A stretch of 6,080 nt of DNA from Clostridiales bacterium. GTDB lineage: Bacteria; Bacillota; Clostridia; Oscillospirales; Oscillospiraceae. Shown piece after piece: positions 1-5,513 of this stretch; position 1 is the first letter of the stretch; each line of letters opens with the position of its first letter. The stretch spans positions 1 to 6,080 of the forward strand of contig VSNB01000193.1 in NCBI GenBank assembly GCA_009774055.1. The letters are read 5' to 3'. The notes under the pieces are model-generated. The model was given only the letters and a program-made list of their open reading frames with translations. It searched no databases and was not told where the DNA came from. The translations under genes and the position numbers were made by a program.

Positions 1-398
1 TTGATCTGTTCCGAGATGTCACGCTGGCTCATCCCGCAGGCATACAGCCCCAGAATTTTCTCCTCCATGCCGTCCGCGTTCCGGCTGTACTTGCCGATAA
101 TCTGCGGTTCGTATTCTCCGTTTCGATCCCGGGGGCCCCTTACGTCCACCGCTCCAAGCTGGGTTTTTACCGTCTTTTTCGAGTACCCATTGCGGTAATT
201 CCGGGGCTTATTTTCGACTCCAGAATCCGACACCCGCTGACTTTTTTCGTACCCCAGCTCCGTGTCCAGCTCGCTTTCCATCACCTGCTGCAAAACGTCC
301 CGGAACATTTCCTTCATCGCATCCATGATTTCTGTCGTGCTGCTGAATTTCTGGCTGTCCACGTAGGCCTTCAGCATTTCCTTCGGTGTCTTCTCCAT
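1..398 (-). CDS. IS256-family (mutator-type) transposase, N-terminal part, runs off the window
   Basis: Transposase that would cut and move its own insertion sequence. Reading leftward from the ATG at 398 gives 132 uninterrupted codons to the window edge. The translation has hallmarks of the IS256/MULE family N-terminal region: MKEMFRDVLQQVMESELDTE near residues 27-46, the GYEK segment, NYRNGYSKKTV around residue 70, the VDVRGPRDRNGEYEP block, then a helix-turn-helix-like GLYACGMSQRDISEQI at the edge. The DDE catalytic residues of this family lie further downstream and are not in the window. The start is supported by AAAGGA at 408-413, nine bases upstream. No lesion is seen in this part, unlike most other genes here, so the element may be the youngest arrival. 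Family assignment is confident; activity cannot be judged. Confidence 0.93.
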   Translation of the reverse strand, partial: MEKTPKEMLKAYVDSQKFSSTTEIMDAMKEMFRDVLQQVMESELDTELGYEKSQRVSDSGVENKPRNYRNGYSKKTVKTQLGAVDVRGPRDRNGEYEPQIIGKYSRNADGMEEKILGLYACGMSQRDISEQI

Positions 399-468
399 AA
401 TATTACATCCTTTCAATCAAGTTTCTTTCCTGCTCCGATTCTTGACTGAATGGATGTCTTTTATTCTC

Positions 469-495
469 TTTTACACAAATTTTTCAGAGCTCTCT
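469..495 (-). repeat. Probable terminal inverted repeat of the IS256-family element
   Basis: On the minus strand this reads AGAGCTCTGAAAAATTTGTG followed by TAAAA. Many IS256-family ends carry a conserved TTTGTGTAAAA core, and the distance of about 70 bases from this core to the transposase ATG is normal. The partner repeat is outside the window, so it could not be matched. Confidence 0.6.
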
Positions 496-564
496 CTTTT
501 TCTCACCCATTTCTTTCACCTCATCCCGCATTTTTCCATACTTCTATTTATTTTGGGATAGGCT
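496..564. other. AT-rich filler between the insertion sequence and the hairpin element
   Basis: No open frame of note is present. The plus strand is very pyrimidine-rich (CTCTTTTTCTCACCCATTTC). The distal part (about 546-564) reads AGCCTATCCCAAAATAAAT on the minus strand, which loosely resembles the ends of some other insertion sequences (the CTnTCCCAAAA style). It could be a relic of another element. Nothing else is supported here. Confidence 0.4.
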
Positions 565-734
565 CTTAGAAGCAGTACCAATAGGTGACGGTATGCAGAT
601 TGGCGAGAAAAAATTTTTGTCTGGCAAGGAAGAAACTCGCAGGAATCCTGACGGATTTCAAGAGTTTCTGACGCAGCCAGACGAAACATTTTCCGTCAAG
701 ATACGTGCCGGCGCCTATTGGTACAGCTTCTAAG
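565..734. repeat. 170-bp near-perfect inverted repeat, MITE-like hairpin element
   Basis: The two ends are mirror images. The left arm from 565 reads CTTAGAAGC, one mismatch, then GTACCAATAGG; the complement of the right arm from 734 reads the same blocks. Symmetry continues inward with mismatches and a small bulge: GTCTGGC at 619-625 pairs with 676-682, GAAACTC at 632-638 with 662-668, and AATCC at 644-648 with 653-657 around a TGAC loop at 649-652. Pairing stops abruptly at 565 and 734. There is no coding capacity. Such a structure is typical of a miniature inverted-repeat transposable element, though a structured RNA or a recombination site would look alike. No convincing target duplication is visible. 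It begins 12 bases past the stop of the 747-1343 gene and lacks a T-tract after the stem, so a terminator role is less likely. Confidence 0.8.
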
Positions 735-746
735 TTTCATGGCGTG

Positions 747-1343
747 CTACGCCTCTCCATACAAGATATAAATCGCCAGCAGCGGCCCCTGGCAATAGCT
801 TTCCTTCGGGTATTGTCTCTTTAACCGCTCATACTCCCGCAGTAGAAGCGGAAGTGTATCCTCCCGTTTCTGAACGCCCAGCGCCATGCAGGCCATACCT
901 TGGGCGTAAGGGCTCCGGATCTCCGGATACATCTCAATCAGCTGGTCAACATACTCCCGCTCCGCGTGGCCAAGGATGTATACGGTAGTTTCTGTCACAC
1001 TGTCCTGAAAGCTGGTTTGGAAGCGGCGCAGCAGAGGCGGCAGCACCTCCGCCTGCATGGCCAGTACCTTTTTACAGAGAAGTTCCCGATTCACAATATC
1101 GTAGTCACTTCGTATAAATTTGACGACCGCGTCACCCGTTTCAAGCCGGGCGATCTCTGCTTTTTCCTCATCGATCCGTGCTTTGCGGTTAGGCTCGATC
1201 TCTCCCTCTAAAATATCCCACATCGCATTCTGAAGCTTTTCATTAAAGCCTGCCGTCATGGAAAAATAGGCGATGAGCGGGGCGGACATCTTGTCCAGTG
1301 GATTATCCCGGAAAAAATTCCTAGGCAGCAGTTTTTTATCCAT
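747..1343 (-). CDS. Unrecognised 198-residue helical (HEAT-like) protein coupled to the methyltransferase gene
   Basis: I do not recognise the family. The sequence is almost entirely amphipathic helix, charged and without signal peptide or membrane segment, so it is probably cytoplasmic. Blocks such as LPPLLRRF, DSVTETTVYILG, YVDQLIEMYPEIRSPYAQGMACMALG and EDTLPLLLREYERLKRQY, each about 30 residues apart, resemble HEAT or ARM-type helical repeats used for protein contacts. ATG at 1343 is preferred because GAGGTG sits six bases upstream; an in-frame GTG at 1352 would add three residues but lies inside that ribosome site. The mod stop codon TGA is part of the same GTGAGGTG string, so translation is probably coupled and the two products may act together. 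The frame is intact. It occupies the place where a Res subunit gene might be expected after mod, but shows no helicase or nuclease motif. Confidence 0.8.
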   Translation of the reverse strand: MDKKLLPRNFFRDNPLDKMSAPLIAYFSMTAGFNEKLQNAMWDILEGEIEPNRKARIDEEKAEIARLETGDAVVKFIRSDYDIVNRELLCKKVLAMQAEVLPPLLRRFQTSFQDSVTETTVYILGHAEREYVDQLIEMYPEIRSPYAQGMACMALGVQKREDTLPLLLREYERLKRQYPKESYCQGPLLAIYILYGEA

Positions 1344-1353
1344 TTCAAACACC

Positions 1354-3291
1354 TCACACCAATTTCAAATTCACGCCCCGGTCCCGCAGGATGTACCAGG
1401 CGTTGGACATTGCCGTATCGTCGGCGAAGCTGTCCCGGGAAATAACCGCCTTGGCGGGGGCATACTCCGCCATCTGTTCCACGTCCCCGGGCTGAATGTT
1501 CGGGGACAAGCACACCAGCAGCAGGCAACCCTCCCCCACGATGTAGGCGGTTTTGTCGTTGAGGGACACCTCGGCTACGGGGAAGTCCAGGGGCACGCCC
1601 AGCTTGAGCATGACCTCGAACACCATGTCCAGGTCGGAGCGGTCCGGCTTGACCCGGTGGATCATGGCGTTCATGCGGTCGGCCAGCTCGCCGATCATGT
1701 CCCCCGCCTGGGGGTCGAGGGGGGCGGCGTCCCAGGTTTTCGGGTTGGAGCTGTCCAGCTTGAACACACGGAAGCCGGTGTTGCCGGTGCTGATCTGGGC
1801 CCCGGCGCGGCGGATGCGCTCCTTGCCGATTTCGCAGATGTTGGCATAGCTGCCTTGGCTGCCTCGCTGTCCGGGGCGCACACCTCGGGAAGCTGCACCA
1901 GAATAAAACGGCGGTTGCCACTGTCCTCGGTGTTGAGCTGCATGACGGCGTGAGCAGTGGTGGCGGAGCCGGAGAAGAAGTCGAGAATGATGTTGTTATC
2001 TTGAGCAGCAGTCATGTATTGAATTAGGCGCATAAGTATTTCTCGATCTTTTGGGTAAACAAAAACTCGTGGCTCTAATAAATCGGCTAATTCGTTTGTT
2101 GCCTGGAGGGCGCTACGGTAAAAGTATGTGCCCATGACTTGTTTCCCGACACTTTCTTCGTCAGAAAGCCGACTCATCTTACGCACTAAGTACGATCTTC
2201 TAATTGGCGGTTCTGTATGGTCTTCTCTGAAAATGACTGATCCGTTATCAATCATTTCTTGCATCCGTTCCATCGTTGGAAAACGCCACCCACTTGGAGG
2301 AACCTTGCAAGGCTTGCCTGTAGCAGGATGAATAACATCGTACCGTGGTCCACCGCCGCCAGGCCATGAAATATCATGGTCACGCCAAACACCATGTTCA
2401 TCAACTTTATTATAGCGGGAATGTTTTTTGGGCTGAATGGTCCTTGGGCAGATTAGCATAGTATTCTTTGAGCTCTTTCTCTATTGTGGGAAAATCGTTG
2501 CCGTACTTTGAGCACGACAGTTCATATTCTTTGAAAATCTCATGCGCACCCGGTTTGTCCTCGCGCCAATAGACATTGTTTTCTCTTAAAGTTGATTCAC
2601 TTTTCGCGTAAACAAGAATATATTCATGCCCTGCTGAAAAAAGCACGCATCATTTTTGCGCGTTTTCTCCCAAATTAGGCAAGCAAGAAAGTTTTCTTCT
2701 CCGAAAACTTCATTACATAACTTCTTTAGATTATCGATTTCCGCATCATCAATAGAAATCACAATCACCCCATCGCCCCGCAGCAAATTCGCCGCCAGCC
2801 GCAGCGGGGGGGTACATCATATTCAGTCAGTTGGTGTGGAACCGGCCCATAGTCTCCGGGGTGGATTTGGTGGTCTGGGCGGTGACCTCCCTGTACCGGG
2901 CCAGGGGGGCGGCGAAATCGTTCCCCGTGTTGTAGGGCGGGTCGATATAGATCATCTTCACCTTGCGGTAATAGGCGGTCTGGAGCAGATTCAAAACCTC
3001 CAGGTTGTCGCCCTCTATGTAGAGGTTCCGGGTGTGTTCCCAGTCCACGCTCTCCTCAGGGCAGGGCCGCATCGTCCCGGCGGACCGCTTCTGTGCCAGC
3101 CGCAGGCACTCCGCCTTACCCTTCCACTCGAAGCGGTACTTTTCAAAGTCGTTGTCGATGTACTCCCCGCACAGCCCCAGCAGCTTGTCGATGTCCAGCT
3201 TGCCCTCGACGAAGCACTCCGGGAACACCCCGCGGAGCGTGTCCAGGTTGGCGCGCTCCAGGTCCATGCTCAGATCGTCCATTGTGTCCAT
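1354..3291 (-). pseudogene. mod: Type III-style DNA adenine methyltransferase (Mod), broken by one nonsense codon and four frameshifts
   Basis: Mod would methylate adenine using SAM and, in Type III systems, supplies sequence recognition to Res. Pieces in order are: N-terminal MDTMDD... with IYIDPPYNTGNDF (motif IV, DPPY at residues 117-120, bases 2932-2943); GRFHTN then TGA at 2827-2829 where relatives have Trp; LNMMYP; frame loss at the seven-G run 2806-2812; LLRGDGVIVISIDDAEIDNLKKL; frame loss at the A run 2637-2642; HEYILVYAKSEST, then frame loss at 2424-2432; KKHSRYNKVDEHG, a WPGGGG segment, IILDFFSGSATTAHAV (SAM motif, bases 1965-1976); frame loss at 1850-1851; YANICEIGKERIRRAG to the natural end NLKLV. 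Total length, about 645 codons, is normal for the family, so nothing large is missing. The order DPPY before FSGS is the beta-class arrangement. The start has GGAGGGG seven bases upstream and follows the previous stop by two bases. As written it is inactive; sequencing error is a serious alternative. Confidence 0.9.
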
Positions 3292-3292
3292 T

Positions 3293-4162
3293 TCAGTCCC
3301 CTCCTTTGACCGCGATCACAAATTCTCTTGTGACCCTGGCGGTCAATTTTTCCTGTTCCGCGAATTTCCTGACCTGCTCATCCAGTTCCAGATCCAGACG
3401 CATGGCGTCGAAGAACTGGCTCTCCCGGCCTTTCATCAATTCCCGCCGCAGTTTGGTGGCCTGTTTCTCCAGCGACAGCCGCCGCAGCCGGTCGCCGGTA
3501 ACGGACTCCCGCTCCGCCTCCAAGGTGCGGACTTGTACCTCCAGGCCGTCCAGCTTCCGGACCAGCGCCGCCTTTTGGCCGTTACAACGCAGTTTCATCC
3601 GCTCCATTTCCACCGCCTGGGCCGGGGAGAGCTTTTCCGTCTCCCGGTCCAGCAGCGCCCCCACAAGAACCAGCTTGTCCAACTCATGGGGCGCGCCGCG
3701 ACCTTTCAGCCAGTGCGGAGAGCGAGGGCCGTCCTCGGTGCAGTCACGCATGGGCAGGGCCAGGATTGCTTTACACTCGTCCTCGCTGAGTACTCTGCCG
3801 CTGCCGGTGATGCCGCACAGCACAGGTATTTTCCGCCGGGAGCCACCGCCAGTCAGGGTGATGGAGTACAGACCGATTTGGCAGGACTCGATGTCCCCCT
3901 CCACCGTCATCGTCCCGGCGTTGGCGCACTCTATCTTATGGAGAACCCCCTGGCCGATGATGCTGGAAAAGGTGATCTGCCCCGCCCGGGGCCTGAACCC
4001 GCCGCCCATGCCGTATTGCTTCTGACTGCGGTAGGGGCGTTTCCAGCTGCCTGTCCAGTAATAGAACAGAACGGGCAATTGTTCGTACTGCGTGGCGGTA
4101 ACGGTTTTCGTCTCCTCGTCGATCACGAAAACACAGTCGGTATTTGTCTCATTGTACCGCAA
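3293..4162 (-). CDS. C-terminal tail resembling an SNF2-type helicase of restriction-modification operons
   Basis: The 289-residue open frame has no helicase Walker motifs. Residues 100-165 (KIPVLCGITGSGRVLSED, TEDGPRSPHWLKG, PHELDKLV) and the charged coiled-coil of about residues 175-275, ending FFDAMRLDLELDEQVRK...LTARVTREFVI, resemble from memory the end of large SNF2-like helicases that precede Mod genes in Firmicutes. That resemblance is inference. The only start near the top is TTG at 4162 with no ribosome site; the frame runs straight upstream through TTC TTT, QLVKT and a TGA at 4184-4186 into another open stretch. It is therefore probably the 3' part of a gene interrupted by nonsense, not a free-standing gene. 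Its TGA stop ends two bases before the mod ATG, so the two genes were translationally coupled. An independent accessory subunit of the methyltransferase is the alternative. Confidence 0.6.
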   Translation of the reverse strand: MRYNETNTDCVFVIDEETKTVTATQYEQLPVLFYYWTGSWKRPYRSQKQYGMGGGFRPRAGQITFSSIIGQGVLHKIECANAGTMTVEGDIESCQIGLYSITLTGGGSRRKIPVLCGITGSGRVLSEDECKAILALPMRDCTEDGPRSPHWLKGRGAPHELDKLVLVGALLDRETEKLSPAQAVEMERMKLRCNGQKAALVRKLDGLEVQVRTLEAERESVTGDRLRRLSLEKQATKLRRELMKGRESQFFDAMRLDLELDEQVRKFAEQEKLTARVTREFVIAVKGGD

Positions 4163-4183
4163 AAAGAAGGTTTTTACAAGTTG

Positions 4184-4351
4184 TCAGAGGGCCTCGTTCA
4201 GTTCTTCGGCTTTGCGGCTGATATACCGCGGGGACAGATTCACCTGTCGGGCCAGCTCCCGGCTGAAGGTGGTAAACAGCACGTCCTCGGCGGCGGAGAC
4301 AACACTGAGTACAAACATGACGACGTGTGCAATGCGAAGTTCTTCGCGCAT
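4184..4351 (-). pseudogene. 5' fragment, in frame with the helicase-like tail, ending at a premature TGA
   Basis: From ATG at 4351 this encodes 55 residues: MREELRIAHVVMFVLSVVSA, then AEDVLFTTFSRELARQVNLS and PRYISRKAEELNEAL. The RELARQVNLSPRYISRKAEEL segment has the spacing of a helix-turn-helix, with a hydrophobic helix before it. The stop TGA at 4184-4186 is in the same reading frame as the 3293-4162 gene and only seven codons (QLVKTFF) separate it from that gene's TTG, so both are most simply one gene with a nonsense change. The start is uncertain: TTG at 4387 would add twelve residues, and neither candidate has a well-placed ribosome site (AAGGGA at 4368-4373 is 16 bases from the ATG with a hairpin in between). 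A separate small regulator is possible. Confidence 0.5.
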
Positions 4352-4366
4352 AGACCGAGATCTATG
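4349..4366 (-). promoter_or_regulatory. Leader hairpin overlapping the presumed start codon
   Basis: On the minus strand CATAGA, loop TCTCGG, TCTATG forms a six-pair stem whose 3' arm contains the ATG at 4351. It lies between AAGGGA (4368-4373) and that ATG. Folding would bring the ribosome site closer to, but also occlude, the start. Functional meaning is inference. Confidence 0.35.
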
Positions 4367-4400
4367 TCCCTTGCGGGAGGCGCACAAAAATCAATTACAT

Positions 4401-4413
4401 TGGTAACGTACCA
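4401..4413. promoter_or_regulatory. Operator-like palindrome TGGTAACGTACCA
   Basis: Five-base arms TGGTA and TACCA flank a three-base centre. The palindrome covers the proposed -10 hexamer, the usual place for a repressor site. A GntR/FadR-like TGGT...ACCA pattern is similar, but the regulator is unknown. The helix-turn-helix encoded just downstream could be autoregulatory. Confidence 0.4.
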
Positions 4414-4433
4414 CATGTTGCACCTGTTGTCAA
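4405..4433 (-). promoter_or_regulatory. Candidate sigma-70 promoter for the helicase-tail/mod operon
   Basis: On the minus strand a perfect TTGACA (4428-4433) is followed after exactly 17 bases by TACGTT (4405-4410), a fair -10 with three of six consensus positions. Transcription would begin near 4398, about 45 bases before the ATG at 4351. The site lies in the gap after the DUF5348 gene, where an independent transcription unit would start. Confidence 0.55.
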
Positions 4434-4514
4434 GCGATAAACGCAAGATATAGTATTTTGTTTTTGCTTGATTGGCGCATCTTGTGGCTGATAGGGAAAC
4501 TGGCGGTTGGGGGC

Positions 4515-4961
4515 CTAGCTGCTCCTTCTGATGCGGACAGTCAGGCCCTCCATACACACGTCCCGATGGCCTACCAGATAATAGTCCGTTCCGTCATGCT
4601 CTACGCTGGTCCGCACCCAGTACGGGACATCATAGCGGTCGTCTGTCACCAGGGCCTCAATGGAGCTGCCGCAGCAGTAGTAGTAACCACTGCCGGTTTC
4701 ATACCGGCCCAAAGCGTTTTTCCGCAGCCGCTCGGTCTTCAGAACCGGCTGGACGATATAGCGGATGCAATCCTCCACATCGGCCAGCTTCTCCATGATC
4801 CCGTGCAGTTCGTCCAAAAGGAACAGCTGCTCGCCATCTTCATAGTTGATCTCCAGTCCGCTCAAATCGTCGTACCGGGGATAGGTAGATTTTCGGAGCG
4901 GCCGGCTGATACCCGGCCGCAGTTCCGACGCCTGAATGATAATGCTATTGATTGTTGCCAT
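4515..4961 (-). CDS. DUF5348 domain protein
   Basis: 148 residues from ATG 4961. Residues about 83-146 (NALGRYETGSG, CCGSSIEALV, PYWVRTSVEHDGTDYYLVGH, GLTVRIRR) match my recollection of DUF5348, a small beta-rich domain of unknown function seen in clostridial mobile elements. The first 80 residues are helical (ELHGIMEKLADVEDCIRYIV). No signal or membrane segment. The start is weak: no ribosome site precedes 4961, and the frame stays open upstream to about 5142, where it appears to carry the continuation of the preceding gene. TTG at 5090 is a longer alternative without good support. The gene may have become fused to its neighbour by loss of an intervening stop, or starts by coupling. Domain call good, function unknown. 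Confidence 0.75.
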   Translation of the reverse strand: MATINSIIIQASELRPGISRPLRKSTYPRYDDLSGLEINYEDGEQLFLLDELHGIMEKLADVEDCIRYIVQPVLKTERLRKNALGRYETGSGYYYCCGSSIEALVTDDRYDVPYWVRTSVEHDGTDYYLVGHRDVCMEGLTVRIRRSS

Positions 4962-5022
4962 AAGATGACTAATGTCATTAAGTTGGTGGTTCAAGGAAGA
5001 AGCATCGGGTATGCGAGGATTT

Positions 5023-5478
5023 TCAAGGAGAGGTTTGGGAAGAATTTCCAGAGATTGAGCAGCAAAAACAGACGGAGGGAACTCCGTCAAAAAAAGATAT
5101 GCGAAAACAGTCAGCGCGCGGAAGTGTAGCAGGCAGAAATGCGGTTATGGGAACGACATAGAGCCCGTCCAGCAGGTCATAAAGCGCCTCGAAATCGGTG
5201 TCGCCGTTGCCGGACACAACCAGCCCACGGACCTCCACCCGCTTCAGGCAGTTCTCAAAGGTGCGGGTGATATACGGGTACAGCGACGGCTCCAGCTTCT
5301 CATAATGCTCCCGGGCCTGCTCCATGCTTGTGATACGCCAGTTAAGACAGGTCCACAGGGCCATTTCCTGCCTGTCCACCATGTACTCCTGGCGGTTGAC
5401 CATGACGACAGGGTAAGCCTGACCCGCACGATCCCGTTTGCGGCGGAAATTGCCTACGGCGGTATAGTATGTACGCAT
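5023..5478 (-). pseudogene. Unnamed conserved protein, frame lost near codon 121
   Basis: The start is very well defined: ATG 5478 with AGGAGG eight bases upstream, 35 bases after the preceding gene's stop. Residues 1-120 read as one clean protein (GNFRRKRDRAGQAYPVVMVN, RQEYMVDRQEMALWTCLNWR, ENCLKRVEVRGLVVSGNGDT, DFEALYDLLDGLYVVP), with a winged-helix-like second half: charged helices, then VEVRGLVVSG as a possible wing. I recall similar proteins of unknown function in clostridial islands. After LPATLPR (about 5116) the translation degenerates into a Cys/Ser-rich tail ending at 5023, while the next frame gives LTVFAYLFLTEFPPSVFAAQ, which continues better. One extra base in the GCGCGCG run (5114-5120) explains this. 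In that second frame there is no stop until 4515, so the product could run into the DUF5348 gene. Confidence 0.7.
5063..5088 (-). terminator. Terminator-like hairpin inside the 3' end of the disrupted gene
   Basis: Minus-strand GACGGAG, loop TTCC, CTCCGTC is followed by TGTTTTTG, the form of a rho-independent terminator with a seven-pair stem. It lies within open reading frame sequence in both candidate frames, so it may instead be a chance or an internal structure. Confidence 0.35.
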
Positions 5479-5513
5479 AAAATCGTCCTCCTATGTTTCA
5501 GTCTATATTTCTT

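Larger units (their letters stand above)
1..495 (-). mobile_element. IS256-family insertion sequence, left-hand (transposase-start) end
   Basis: The segment covers the transposase start plus about 95 bases of leader out to a terminal inverted repeat at about 469-495. The other end lies outside the window. The outer boundary is set by resemblance to IS256-family termini, not by a visible target duplication, because only one side is present. The boundary could be off by several bases. Confidence 0.75.

Noticed and set aside
565..734. Long hairpin as a simple rho-independent terminator
   Set aside because: It is far too long and has no T-tract after either end of the stem.
1256..1921. 221-codon minus-strand open frame
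   Set aside because: Arg/Pro/Gly-rich third frame over mod, whose real frame in this area has clear family motifs to its natural C-terminus.
1273..1953. 226-codon plus-strand open frame
   Set aside because: Antisense to the end of mod and the start of the helical-protein gene; His/Gly/Val-rich shadow without motifs.
2827..4186. Recoded TGA (as Trp or another residue) explaining both in-frame TGA codons
   Set aside because: Mod itself and the helicase-like gene end at natural TGA codons in the expected places, and the gene style is ordinary Firmicutes. No sign of a selenocysteine element was seen.
3032..4453. 473-codon plus-strand open frame
   Set aside because: It is antisense to mod and the helicase-like gene in GC-rich sequence, with composition typical of a shadow frame and no recognisable domain or ribosome site.
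4240..4557. 105-codon minus-strand open frame over the promoter region
   Set aside because: Cys-rich, crosses the promoter and the stop of the DUF5348 gene, no ribosome site; the alternative frame has a better helix-turn-helix-like protein.
4458..5129. 223-codon plus-strand open frame
   Set aside because: Antisense to the DUF5348 gene, which has a recognisable domain on the minus strand.
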